From: Helochares maculicollis
Taxonomy: Eukaryota > Arthropoda > Insecta > Coleoptera > Hydrophilidae
Length of the DNA: 37,546 nt
NCBI GenBank assembly: GCA_033557835.1
Contig: JAWQRO010000508.1
Span: 1-37,546, forward strand
Reading direction: 5' to 3'
Shown: piece by piece, positions 22,601 through 32,290 of the stretch
Numbering within the stretch: position 1 is the first letter of the stretch
Layout of the letters: each line of letters begins with the position of its first letter
The notes under the pieces: generated by a model
The model's database searches: none
What the model was told of the DNA's origin: nothing
The model's input: only the letters and a program-made list of their open reading frames with translations
Translations under genes and position numbers: made by a program

Positions 22601-24774
22601 GGTAGGTTGTGTCTTCCAAGGGTACAACGAGACCTTCTTCGCCTAAAAGTAGTTAGAACATACATAATTAAGGTATCCATAATTGCTGTGTTCATAATTA
22701 CAATATCCATGAGTATTAAACGTATTGTCTAAGTTTACGTCTCTTTAATGAACATAATTTAAATAAATATTTTCTAATTACTTCGCATCTCTATAATACT
22801 CTATAAATTAACAATGACGTTATCGTTGATTTATTGGAAAATAAAATGTTTATTGATTTGTTAACGCAGTTATTGCATTCTGTGAAAACGAATGATTGTG
22901 TAAAAATTGCGTATATTAGCAAGTATTTGATAAAAAATGAACATTCTTGGCTGTGGTTGATCTCAAAGGTGAGAGAAGAATCAAATGATTTACAAATTGG
23001 AAATAGGATCATAAGACACAGGATTTGAATCATGTCAATCAATTTTCAAGTCATGTGGTTAAAGTTAAATCGATTTAGCCTATTTAAATTTCCGTTCTGA
23101 AATAATACTAATCCTCTAAAATGAAGATACCAACAAGACAAGACGAAGAAATAAAGACCAAACTTCACTAGATCGCTGTGATTTAATGATAAAACGAGGT
23201 GAACTTGTGGAATATAAAATACAAGGAAAGAATCGAAAATAGGAGGTTATATCCAGAACGTTTTCGAAGGAGTGTGATTAAGTATAAACTGCTTAGGAAG
23301 TAGTGGACACTATTGAATTATTTTAAAGGAATATCTTGACCCAGATGTAAAACAAAGAGTCCCAAAACATGAACTTGAGCAATTTGCGAAACTCTGAATG
23401 TGGCATACCAATCAAATAATAAAAATTATTATTGAATACCTAATGTCTGAACTTTGCAGAGGCATCCAATAGTTAACAATCAATAAAATATAGCAAACTC
23501 TGTGTGTATAATTAAAACTATTAAAATATTCCTAATTAAAATGTCTTCTATTAAGGTTTACAACTATAATAAACATTTTATTGCCGTTTATTGTAGCATT
23601 GTTAAAATATTTTGCGCATATTTTAAATGTTTCTCTGGTACCATCGCTTTTGAATAATAGCTTAAAGGCACTAAAAGTGGGGTCGAATTTTTTTGACTCA
23701 TTATATTATCGTGAACTTAAAATCGCATTGAATGATATTTTTAAAGGCGAATCATGTCCGAACAGTTTTACGCCAATGCATTGGCGGAAATGACCTTATA
23801 CGTGTGGCTTTTTATGAATAATCTATATAGAACAATACCTAATTAACTTTATAAACTTTGGCCTCTGCAATCACGTGTGGGCAACAATCATAATGTAGCC
23901 GGACTCCAGACGTGACAATTTGATACAATTTAACAAAAACATCCTTTTTTATTTTAACTGCAGCCGCTATGTCTATCATCGATACAATTACACGTAGTGT
24001 TTTGATTATAAAACAGAGAAAAAACACACGCAATGATTTCCTAATACTTAACGAGTTTGGTGTCGCACATTTCCACAAATGACGAAATTTTAATATTTTT
24101 ACTGTCCGGAAAAAAATTTAAATATGCTAATCAATTGAAATTTCACCGGAGCCACGGATTTCTTTGTTGCTACTTACTGGCTAACAATTCTCTCAGCGCC
24201 TCCAGTGACGCTTCTACAATTTCAGGGGTTTCCCTCAGCTCCTCCTTGGCCCTTTCCTGCTCCTCTTCGTTTAACTCTTCGAGGTCCAGGCGGAGTATGC
24301 TTCCGCCGACGTTAACGAAATGGACTCGATCATCCCCTAGGATTATGTCAGCGATGGCCTTTTTCTGCGCTATCAACTCCTCCAGCACGTAAGGCTTATC
24401 ATCCACCTGCTGTAATGCAGACATGCAATATTATTAGATAAGGTAAACAGGCGTATGTGTAAAAAAAGTACAATTAATTTCGGAATGAATTTTTAATCAT
24501 GCCAATGTAATTTTTGCTTAAGCCGAAAAATTGTTTAATTACAGTAACCTTGCGTTATCATACAACCCGCTAGTTTTGCAAGTAATGGAAAAAATCAAGG
24601 CCGACACGTTTAATCCTAAAATTTATCAAAAGTTACCAATGCAACGCGACAATAATAAACAAATAAGCAGATGTTTTCAACAAAAATATTTTTTAATGGA
24701 GCCGTTGAGTGTATGCCCAGAATTGAATTTCAAAAAATACTTGAATGAAAACTTACAGCGCCTTCAGCAGCCAT
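16552..24774 (-). CDS. CRAL-TRIO domain protein (clavesin/alpha-TTP-like), gene B, spliced
   Basis: Six coding exons on the minus strand are proposed: 24757-24774, 24178-24409, 22548-22642, 18717-18870, 16683-17138 and 16552-16601, giving 334 aa. Introns are GT/AG with phases 0, 1, 0, 1 and 1. The N-terminal CRAL-TRIO helical domain spans exons 2 and 3 (ending YLIKFLRPNHFYPERAFKM). The lipid-binding domain spans exons 4 and 5 with IVNQPYIFNMLFTMFKPF and SLHEYISPDILP. The usual YGG after this is replaced by YYKGELD. It is paralogous to gene A, matching at about half of the positions in the last large exon, and they were probably made by an inverted duplication. Likely role: cytosolic carrier of a hydrophobic ligand. 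Exon 1 (MAAEGA) and exon 6 are short and rest on splice consensus, phase and alignment with gene A. Confidence 0.8.
17139..18716 (-). other. Intron 4 of gene B (1.6 kb)
   Basis: Donor gtgagt follows HCG|K and the acceptor is ttgtttccag. A plus-strand frame at 18136-18321 ends KVKITISAEDLENFHLVE and looks mildly coding-like, but it has no ATG or acceptor support. Otherwise AT-rich with nothing recognised. Confidence 0.6.
19949..20163 (-). CDS. Hypothetical hydrophobic exon or small membrane protein
   Basis: An open frame preceded by a good acceptor (tttatcttgcctcccgcag). It reads MMYNVAPLQMANEEIFAM, then two hydrophobic stretches (LFLTLLAW and IGLILAFCLSFISIMI) and ends QLKNQL plus TAA. It could be a 3'-terminal exon or a stand-alone frame of about 70 codons starting at the ATGs just inside the exon. 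It is on the same strand as gene B, in its intron 3. The family is unknown. Confidence 0.25.
20353..20515 (+). CDS. Possible two-exon micro-gene, 36 aa
   Basis: ATG at 20353 opens MKLYVVERLARVIEETS, followed by a GTGAGT donor at 20405. A 52-base intron ends tttcag at 20456. The second exon (20457-20515) continues in frame to GVHFVFAPFCSCLCDYPQI and TAA. Intron size is typical of short insect introns. The first exon looks coding. The second is less convincing, and the first exon may instead join a distant exon. I do not recognise the product. Confidence 0.25.
20777..20943 (-). CDS. Hypothetical hydrophobic exon, companion of 19949-20163
   Basis: A minus frame with a possible acceptor (tccactctatag) that starts in the same phase as the exon at 19949-20163. 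It reads IEIFAVTIPAYCFAS, then hydrophobic ILFFYWLINVAGFWWILA, and ends RQIFKAL plus TGA. Both frames open with an EIFA motif and have a similar length and layout. They may be tandem-duplicated terminal exons or a broken membrane-protein gene. Chance cannot be excluded. Confidence 0.22.
21961..22230 (+). CDS. Hypothetical protein, 89 aa
   Basis: A single open frame from ATG 21961 to TGA 22228-22230. It begins MALKLFITKYPKIAESILTG, has a mildly hydrophobic centre (AFFVCSQTLTNMGLYFNYYL) and ends near LLGALWSRILSLKSC. The composition (balanced, few Asn/Lys runs) stands out from chance frames around it. It could be a small mitochondrial-type membrane protein, a truncated retrocopy, or an isolated exon. 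It lies antisense in gene B intron 3, and no polyadenylation signal is close. Confidence 0.3.
   Translation: MALKLFITKYPKIAESILTGNVLSSKISKRFTSMNKEQISAFFVCSQTLTNMGLYFNYYLGQTKNVYLKDYLLGALWSRILSLKSCNAM
22643..24177 (-). other. Intron 2 of gene B (1.5 kb), absent from gene A
   Basis: Donor gtaagt after LLA|S and acceptor acttttag, phase 1. Gene A is uninterrupted at this place. Two plus-strand frames (22834-23028 and 23581-23793) have coding-like composition but no ATG/splice support or known motif. The stretch 23100-23400 contains broken frames that may be transposon debris. Nothing is identified with confidence. Confidence 0.6.
24401..24416 (-). promoter_or_regulatory. NAGNAG tandem splice acceptor of gene B exon 2
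   Basis: The acceptor reads ttacagcag|gtg on the minus strand. Splicing after the first or the second AG gives MAAEGA-QVDD or MAAEGA-VDD, both in frame. This would add or remove one glutamine at residue 7. Confidence 0.5.
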
Positions 24775-26543
24775 TCTTCCTCAATGTTATTGATGTATAA
24801 CAGCGCAAGAACAAATCCAGTTTTAAGTCAGCAGTGTTAAACTTCCACAGTCACGCGGTCAGCCGGTAGACATAAGAATGAAAACGAAACTGGTCAAAAT
24901 AAACCACAATAAAATTACGAGTACCTACTCCCCACGCCAGAAACCTGAAGACACCGAGTGGGACTAACACAATCAGGTTGATATACCTTCAAAACTAAAA
25001 CCTCTAAACAAATTTGTTTATAAATTAAAACAGAGATCCAAGCTGATTGGCGTGACGTCACCTCTGGGAATTCTTCTCAGTGTCAAATTTATAATATCCC
25101 CTTTCAAAAACAGTGTTTCGTAACAACGGGTTGAGAGCAAAAACGCAGATTTAATTGCAGTATTAATAATGTTTTTTTATGACGGCGTATGCAAATTTTA
25201 TTTTTATTTAAATGCACGGGCTTGCTCCGAAAGACACCCGCTCGAGGAAATACAGAAATATATTTACTTATTTAATTTACATTCGCATGAGTACAGATAA
25301 ACGAAATCATTGCCAGAGCCTAGTAATTTATGTAGATAAAATTTCAGTATTATTTGTTAGGCGGAAAAAGTAGAGTAGATGGCACCAACCTTGTCTCTTA
25401 GATGATAGATTAAAATATGTTTCGCTGCAAATTCGAGCTAATTATAAAATCATTATATGCTTTGTGTTCGTTCACTTTTAATTCCTGCGCTCCGTCATTA
25501 CTGTCATGATTCCAAATTGATTTTTTTTGTCGACTCGCAATTTTGTTCGGGAGGACTTCGACCCCTGGAAATTTTCGAGTTTTTCAATCTCTTGAAATTA
25601 TTAGAAACGGTGACAAAGTACGGCTATTAAGTTGCTTCAATTTTTAATGAAATGGGTGCGAATTAATGCTGATACCAGAAATTGCTCTCCTATGAACATA
25701 ACGGTACCAACTCTGAAGGTAACTATGTGAGGCAAAAACCCATGGCCCTGATATAAAGAATGTCTGATCCATACTAGGAAACACGCTTCCGGAAGCATAG
25801 CTTCCCAATTGCTGTACGTGATTTTTTGCAGAAATCAATTGAAGAGCGTGGGCAAGTAGATTAGTCAATGGCTTTTGGATGCAAATTTGGAGTGTGGAAT
25901 TATTCCGGAAACAAGCCGATATGAACATATGTACATATATCGTAAATGTTTGTTTTACATTTGTTTACTTGCCATTTTGTGTCTATTATACAATATGTTA
26001 CCTTATCGTTCTAAAGGGTTGAGGTACCCTAACAAGATCGCAAAACAACGATCAAACTGGAATTGATACTCTACAGTTGCTTTGTATCCGCAACGATTTA
26101 AAACTAACAGCAAATATTTAATAATGATTATATTAATATAACATTTCCAGTAGTTGCATTTTATTTTATGATTTTGGACTTGCTCGCCACAAGAAGTAAT
26201 TATCATAAATAGGTTTATGCGGTATTAGTTAAGATTGATAGCATACATGTTTATTAGCCTGTTAATTTGCATTAGGAAGTCAGATGGCATTTCATAAATT
26301 GAGCAGAAACTGTAAGTTATTAAAAATTATGAAAACAAATTTGCATTTGAAACATATTCCAAGATATATTAATTAAAAGTAGCGCAAGCGAGACTAAATA
26401 TGATGATGCTAATATTTTCCTCGTCTTGTCCTTTTTTTGGAATAACCTCCACACTTTATATATTCCAGAACTAACATATTTGATGACAACGTGTATAATT
26501 CCTCATAGTTTACGATATTATTATGCAACTTATACAGTTGAAT
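24775..26543. other. Intergenic: probable gene B promoter, then AT-rich DNA
   Basis: The first few hundred bases upstream of the gene B start should hold its leader and promoter; no TATA box or initiator was recognised. A minus frame at 25644-25928 (contains SYASGSVFPSMDQTFFISGP) and a plus frame at 25875-26066 are not supported by splice sites or family motifs. Confidence 0.35.
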
Positions 26544-26545
26544 TA

Positions 26546-27823
26546 TTAGAAGTACAAATAAGTTTCCGCCGTTTTAAAGAAGGTATTGCGGGGCGCGACT
26601 TTCGGGAATTTGCAGATGATAACCGGCTTAAAAGTTAGTCTATTCGTTCTAAAATAACATAACCTTACTATATTAGTGACTCCGTGCTAGTAAAATATAA
26701 TTTTCTAGAGCTGAAAATGTCTAAATTTGAACCAAATAAACGTCATTTGCGTGAACTTTTAATTTATTTCTTTAATTTAAAAAAATCTGCAGAGACGCAT
26801 CGATTGCCCGTAGAAACATATAATGAAGCTGTTTCAAGTGAGAGAACGTGTCGTGAGTGGTTTCAAAAGTTTCAAAACGGTGATTTTGATGTAGAAGACA
26901 AAGACCGCAGTGGAAGGCCTAAAATTTACGAAGATGCAGAATTGGAAGAATTATTGGTGGAAGATTCGTCTCAAACACAAAAAGAACTTGCTCTCACATT
27001 AGAAGTCACTCAGCAAGCAGTTTCACATCGTTTAAAATCATTAGGAATGATTCATAAACAAGGAAATTGGGTTCCATACGAATTAAAGCCAAAAGATATT
27101 GAACGACGATTATGCATGAGTGAAATGCTGCTAGCCAGGCATAAAAAAAAGGTTTTTTACATCGAATCGTCACCGGGGATGAGAAATGGATACATTACGA
27201 CAACTCAAAAAGAAGGAAATCATCGGGAAAACCTGGCCACGTGTCAACATCCACAGCAAAGCCGAATATTCACGGAAAAAACGCATGCTGTGTATTAGGT
27301 GGGATCAGGTAGGTGTGGTGTATTACGAGTTGCTTAATCCGAGCGAAACAGTCACTGGAACTCTCTACCGAACACAATTGATGAGATTGAGCCGTGCTCT
27401 AAAGGAAAAACGTCCTCAATACTATTCTAGACACTACAAAATAATTCTACTCCATGATAATGCTCGTCCGCATGTAGTGGTTCTGAGGAAAACTATTTGA
27501 AAACACTTGATTGGGAAGTATTACCACACCCGCCGTATCCACCAGACATAGCACTATCCGACTATTATCTGTTCCGGTCAATGGCACATGCTCTGTCGGA
27601 GCAGCGGTTCACAACATATAAAGATACCAAAAATTTGGTTGATACGTGAATAGCCTCAACAGATATGGAGTTCTTCAAATGTGGAATCCGAATACTGCCT
27701 GAGAGATGGGAAAAAGTGGTTGCTAGTGATGGACAATACATTGACTAAACTTAAACTACCGTTCTGTTACAATAAATATTCAATTTTTTATAAAAACCGG
27801 CGGAAACTTATTTGTACTCCTTA
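26546..27823 (+). mobile_element. Mariner element 1 (mauritiana/Mos1-like), 1278 bp
   Basis: The ends are inverted repeats. Left is ttagaagtacaaataagttt, continuing ccgccg; right is its complement with a few differences. TA duplications flank it at 26544-26545 and 27824-27825. Length is normal for mariner (about 1.28 kb). It carries one transposase gene, now broken (26717-27748). The minus-strand copy at 36653 has the same end sequence. Confidence 0.9.
26717..27748 (+). pseudogene. Mariner transposase pseudogene (element 1)
   Basis: The true start is MSKFEPNKRHLRELL at 26717, resembling Mos1. The N-terminal paired-like DNA-binding part (helix-turn-helix with TLEVTQQAVSHRLKSLGMI, then WVPYELKPKDIERR) is open to about codon 140. 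A 1-nt deficit in an A-run (about 27145-27155) then shifts the frame. The catalytic region continues in other frames: GDEKWIHYDN (about 27176-27205), LLHDNARPH (about 27446-27475) and LSDYYLF (about 27555). All three catalytic aspartates of the DD34D triad can be found as codons. At least two more frame changes and an in-frame stop follow, and the C-terminus VVASDGQYID ends at TAA 27746-27748. It cannot make active enzyme. Confidence 0.9.
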
Positions 27824-27825
27824 TA

Positions 27826-28034
27826 GTTTAATTGGTTAATACTATCAAATAAAACAGATGCACTAAAGAGTCATTATTTAGGAGTCGATCATAATATTTT
27901 TTCAATTAATTTACAACAGATAAAATATCTTTAAGACTCTGTCTATAGTCTTAGTAACATAATTACTTGTTTAGATTGTATGCTACAATCATTGTAATTT
28001 GAAGCTTTTAAAACAGGTCTTTTAGGCCCACATC
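27826..28034. other. Spacer between mariner 1 and the retroelement 3' part
   Basis: About 210 AT-rich bases with no frame or repeat recognised. They may include the 3' untranslated tail of the minus-strand non-LTR element. Confidence 0.3.
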
Positions 28035-28403
28035 TTTGTTCTTCGTTTCCAAATTATTCTGTCCATGGTTTTCCGTTTCCTGCCTGATATTGCTCTATTT
28101 TCGAGCATTCTTCGTATGAGACTCAGCCACTGTAAACTTCTTGCATTTATTATCTGTCTGCAGTTTTTGGTGAGAGCCATAGATCTCTTGTTCTTGTTCT
28201 ATATCCGTTTCCACCCTGTTTTCCTCTACTATCTTTCGACCTAGTTTTCTTTCCCTCGTCTTAGTATTTCTTTGGTCGTTGGACTTTATGTCCATGTCTC
28301 GCAGCCTTATAGACTTTTATATGATGTGGTATCCGGCTCGATAGGACCAAAAACTATTGCATCCAGCTCTGGAAGATCAAGAAATGTGGCTAAAAAAAAA
28401 CTA

Positions 28404-29656
28404 GGTTAGTTGAAAAGTTCGCGGAGCGAAGAGTTTAATTCGTTGATAGAGCTACAATTTCGACTGCATGCACATGCTTCTAATGAACGCATCTGCAAAT
28501 TTCAACTCGTTATGACTTGTCAGTGTGTGTTTATGACTCTTTGATGTAAGACGTGACAACATAATTTAATCATGGAAAAAACAGAACATCGTGCGGTAAT
28601 AAAATGTTTTGTGAAAAAGGGTTCGAAAGCGATGAAAATTTATAGTGAAATGGTGAATGTGTTAGGGGATGCTGCTCCATCTAAAACAATAGTCTGTAAG
28701 TGGATTAGAATTTAAACGTTGTCGCACAAGCCTAGAAGATGATTTTTGTTTGGGACGTCCAAAAAGTGTGACCACTGAAGAAATTGAGACCATTCATAAT
28801 ATTATGAATGACAAAAAGTTAACCTTGAATGAGATATCTGAGACCATGAATATCTCAACTGAGCGAGTACTTCATATTTTGAAAGATGTGCTAGGTCTCA
28901 GAAAGCTTTGTGCACGATGGGTGCCGCATTTCTTAAATTGTAATCAAAAACTACTTTCTAATGAACATTTGGAGCTTTTTCAAACAAATAAAAAAGATTT
29001 TTTACGTCGTTTCGTCAGTATAGATGACACCTACGTGTACCACTATGATCCCAAGCTGCGAGAACAAACCTCAGAGTGGACTGAACCTGGTTGTTGATCC
29101 CTAAAACAACCAAAATGGTCCAAATCATCCGAAACGGTTATGGCATCTGTTTTCTGGGATGCAAAGGGCATTTTGTTGGTCGATTATCTTCAAACCGAGA
29201 AATACATAGTAGGAGAGTATTATTCAAATCTGTTGGATAAATTAAATACAAAAATTAAAAAAAAGAGACCTGGCTTGAAGAAGAAAAAAAATCCTTTTCC
29301 GTCAAGATAACGCGCCAGCACAGTGTTCAAACAATGGCCAAATTGAACGATTTATGGTATGAATTGATCGAACATCCTCCTTACTCCTCCGATCTAGCCT
29401 CTTCAGACTTTCGTCTATTTCCAAATTGAAAGAAATGTCTCCGTGGAAAGCGTTTTTCCTCAAATGAAGAAGTTATAGCGACTGTGAACCAATATTTTGA
29501 CGTGCTTCCAGAAAACCATTTTAGAGATGGTGTAACTGATCTGGAAAATCGTTGGAGAAAATGTATTGAAGTTATGGGAGAATACACTGAAGACTAAAGG
29601 TAATTTTTTAGTTTTGTCCTTATTTTATCCCCGCTCCGCGAACTTTTCAACTAACC
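28404..29656 (+). mobile_element. Mariner element 2 (irritans-like), 1253 bp
   Basis: Terminal inverted repeats are perfect over about 25 bases: left ggttagttgaaaagttcgcg, continuing gagcg; right is its exact complement at 29632-29656. TA duplications lie at 28402-28403 and 29657-29658. Ends and transposase match the irritans subfamily, distinct from elements 1, 3 and 4. It is inserted within the minus-strand retroelement remains. Intact ends suggest it is fairly young or was mobilised in trans. Confidence 0.93.
28572..29597 (+). pseudogene. Mariner transposase pseudogene (element 2, irritans-like)
   Basis: Start MEKTEHRAVIKCFVKKGS at 28572. After KWI the frame shifts (about 28705) and resumes as FKRCRTSLEDD, then GRPKSVTTEEIETIHNI. 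LCARWVPHFL (the conserved WVPH[EF]L linker motif) follows. The first acidic residue is in SIDDTYVYHY (family DE-T-W, here altered), the second in RQDNAPAQ and the third in SSDFRLF, each reachable in some frame. Stops and indels break the second half (TGA near 29095 and several after 29300). The end is RKCIEVMGEYTED and TAA at 29595-29597. Confidence 0.9.
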
Positions 29657-29658
29657 TA

Positions 29659-29862
29659 AGAAAGTGGACTGTATGTTATGTTACTTAAGAACTACCCAAA
29701 TGTGATGGTACAAGGGCCTTACAAATAATCAACTTATTACTACTGTTCTTTACAACTGGTCAACTTAGTACTACTCTTAAAACTAAACCTATCTCTAGAC
29801 TTAATTTCTGAGAAAGTGGTGAAGAAGCAACCCTCTCTCTTTAGCGACCTAATAGGACGCAA
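29659..29862. other. Spacer between mariners 2 and 3
   Basis: Just over 200 bases. On the minus strand one frame contains GCFFTTFSEIKSRDRF followed by SSTKL, faintly like the post-RT part of the surrounding retroelement, but the match is too weak to assign. Confidence 0.3.
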
Positions 29863-29864
29863 TA

Positions 29865-31086
29865 CCAAGAGCGCAGGTTTAAAATATCGTTTTGTTATCA
29901 AGAAATGGAGCATAATGTTTTGCCCACTACAAAACGTCATGTTCGTTTAGTTGTTTACGAGCTAGTAGCATACTTATTTTTCGTGGTAAACATGTCAAAT
30001 TTTGAGCCAAGTAAAGAGCATTTGCGGCATGTAATAATTTTCATGTTCAATCAAAAGAAAAAGGCGTCGGAAAGTCATAGAACTCTTGTAGAGAGATACG
30101 GCGATCTTGCTTCAACTGTCCAGACTTATGACCGCTGGTTTCAACGTTTCAAAAGTGGCGATTTCAAATTTATTGACAAAAAGCGTGAAAACCGACCAAA
30201 ATGTTTGAAGACGACGAATTACAATCTTTATTGGACGAAGACGATACAAGCACAACAAATGATCGCGAAGCAGTTCTATGTCACTCGGCAAGCCATTTCT
30301 GATCGCATGAGAGTCATGGGGGAGATTCAAAATGTTGGAAAATGGGTTTCACACAAACTGAATGGACGACAGATGGAAAAACAAAAAACTGTGTGCGAAA
30401 TGCTGCATTTACACCACAAAAGAAAGGATTTTTTGCATCGGGTTGTAGCTGGCGATGAAAAATGGATATATTTTGAGAATCCCAAACGTAAAAAATCGTG
30501 GATAACGCCAGAACAACCATCAACATCGAGTACAAAATAATATCGTTTTGGGAGGAAGACAATGCTGTGTGTGTGGTAGAATCAGAAGGAAGTAGTGAAC
30601 TACGAGTTTCTCAAACCGGCGAAATAGTTAATATCGTCCGCTAACGACAACAAATGATCAATTTAAACCACGCATTGATCGAAAAACGTCCAGAATATAC
30701 TCGAAGATACGGCAAAGTCATTCTGGAGCATGACAGCGCTCCTGAACATTCAGCCAAAGTGGTCAAAGAAACGATTTCTTCGCTTGGTTTGGAACTGATA
30801 CCCCCTCCCGCCGTATTCACCAAACCTGCGCCTTCTGATTATCTCCGCATCTCATCGATGGGACACGCACTGGATGAGCAATACTTCAAGTCTTTCGAGG
30901 GTGTACAAAAATGACTTGATGAATGGATATCATTGAAAGTTGAAGTTTTCTTTTGGAATGATATCAATGATTTGCCCGAGAGATGTAAAAAGCGAGGGCC
31001 AATACTTTGAATAAAAAATGTTTTACCATTGTTCTTAAATAATTACAATTTTTTCAAGAAAAAACATTCTAAACTTGCACACGTGG
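29865..31086 (+). mobile_element. Mariner element 3 (mauritiana/Mos1-like), 1222 bp
   Basis: Left end ccaagagcgcaggtttaaaa and right end (complement) ccacgtgtgcaagtttagaa agree at about three quarters of positions and resemble the Mos1 end. TA lies on both sides (29863-29864 and 31087-31088). The transposase is broken. Eroded ends show it is older than element 2. It is inserted in the minus-strand RT remains just after the YLGTWVT motif. Confidence 0.85.
29992..31014 (+). pseudogene. Mariner transposase pseudogene (element 3)
   Basis: Start MSNFEPSKEHLRHVIIF at 29992. The frame is open to 30540 with TYDRWFQRFKSGDF and the helix-turn-helix QFYVTRQAISDRM. WVSHKLNGRQMEKQ and the first catalytic aspartate in VVAGDEKWIYFENPKRKKSW follow. 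A frameshift occurs near 30540. The second aspartate appears in VILEHDSAPEH (about 30715-30750) and the third in APSDYLR (about 30825-30845), both in the frame 30654-30914. The remainder (LPERCKK, GQYFE-like end) ends at TAA 31012-31014. Although long stretches are open, the gene as a whole cannot encode a full transposase. Confidence 0.88.
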
Positions 31087-32290
31087 TATGTAGTTTCCAA
31101 GAGTCTAAATTTAGTGGTCCTTGAGTGCTGTTTTGCCCTTAGTAGACAATTCATGCTAATAACAATTGTATTGGCTTTACTCAGCCTCGCATCAATTTCC
31201 TTTTCTATTTCCGCATGTTACCCACGTTCCCAGATACACAAGCTGATCCACCTCCTTAAAATTCACCCCTCCTAGACGTGTACATACTCTTAACTTTACT
31301 CCAACTGTTTTAAATCTTGATATCTTCGAGTTCTTGCTTTTCTTCAATCTCTGTCTTTGAGCTTCTCTTCCTTTCTGGCTGTAACCAGTAAATCATCCGT
31401 GTATCCTATTATCCTCTTGTACAACATATCTGCGTATCTGTTGATTTTGCTTCTCCTTACCGTCCTTTCCAGCACATTATTAAAAATTATCATCGAGAGT
31501 CGACCTAGCACCGAAGTCCTGATTTCACTGTAAAAATCTTCTGGTTTTGCCCCCTTTAGCTCTCACGTCGCAATTTATCTTCTTTATTGTCATTACTATT
31601 AGTTTTGCAATTTTGCAGGTACTCCTCCATCGCTTATATCACCTTACTTTTTTGCCGAAATGTATGCCTTGATAAATAACATCACAGGTGTAGTATATTG
31701 TACACATAACATGTTATCCATGCCTCTTTCATTATAAACCACTAATCGGTTGTTCTGCTGACTTTTCTGTATCTTGCTGGGTATTCACCTATCTCTCCTA
31801 ATGGTTCAACCATCGCATCCAAATTGGTTGTGATTTCTGTCGCCAATACCTTGTAGACAGCATCCAACAGAGATATCCAGTTGTAGTTCTTGCAATCTGG
31901 TTTGTCTCCACCTTTCAAAATCGAAATTGAAGTATTTCTTTCAGATATCTATTATAAGTTCGAAATGTTTTTAATTTAATTTGTTCGTCACCAAGTTTCA
32001 AATTTTCGTTTGCTTTCTCATTCTGTCTTGGACTATTGTTTCTCGTGCCTGTAAATTGGTCTTTGCGGCACCTAAGCCTAACTAATGCATTATTTTTTCG
32101 GATTTCTTTTTCCATTGCTGTCGTTCCATTTTCTAGTGTCACTACTCTTTCATTCAACGTACTATTCTCTTTCTTCAGATGATATGTCTATTCAGAAATT
32201 CTCATTCTTTCCTCATTTCCTCACTCTCGGAGAGTGACTCCGTCACCATCGACTTTACGTCATCCATTTCTGTGCTTCATTGGTTTTTCT

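Larger units (their letters stand above)
28035..32290 (-). mobile_element. Degenerate non-LTR retrotransposon, interrupted by two mariners
   Basis: Minus-strand fragments in the expected order. An ORF1-like coiled segment with LENGTTAMEKEIRKNNA is at about 31930-32160. Reverse-transcriptase motifs follow: KGGDKPDCKNYNWISLL (about 31860-31920), LGRLSMIIFNNVLE (about 31460-31510), the catalytic YxDD box as GYTDDLLV (about 31390-31410) and VDQLVYLGTWVT (about 31215-31255). The C-terminal part GCETWT and a degenerate lysine/arginine-rich tail are at 28035-28320. Mariners 2 and 3 lie between the last two pieces. The endonuclease region is missing between the ORF1-like and RT parts. Frames are broken by many stops. 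Motifs suggest an RTE- or jockey-like element, but the clade is uncertain. Confidence 0.7.

Noticed and set aside
22834..23460. Broken coding-like frames, considered as a DNA transposon or decayed gene
   Set aside because: No terminal repeats, no catalytic motif, and the pieces do not form a known protein.
24057..24392. Serine-rich plus frame of about 110 codons
   Set aside because: It is the complement of gene B exon 2; the serine run is an artefact of leucine- and glutamate-rich helices on the other strand.
24531..24800. Plus frame of 89 codons across gene B exon 1
   Set aside because: No ATG or splice support, and it spans the intron 1 donor and start codon of gene B.
25644..25928. Minus frame of 94 codons with SYASGSVFPSMDQTFFISGP
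   Set aside because: No family recognised and no splice or promoter context; likely chance or old transposon debris.
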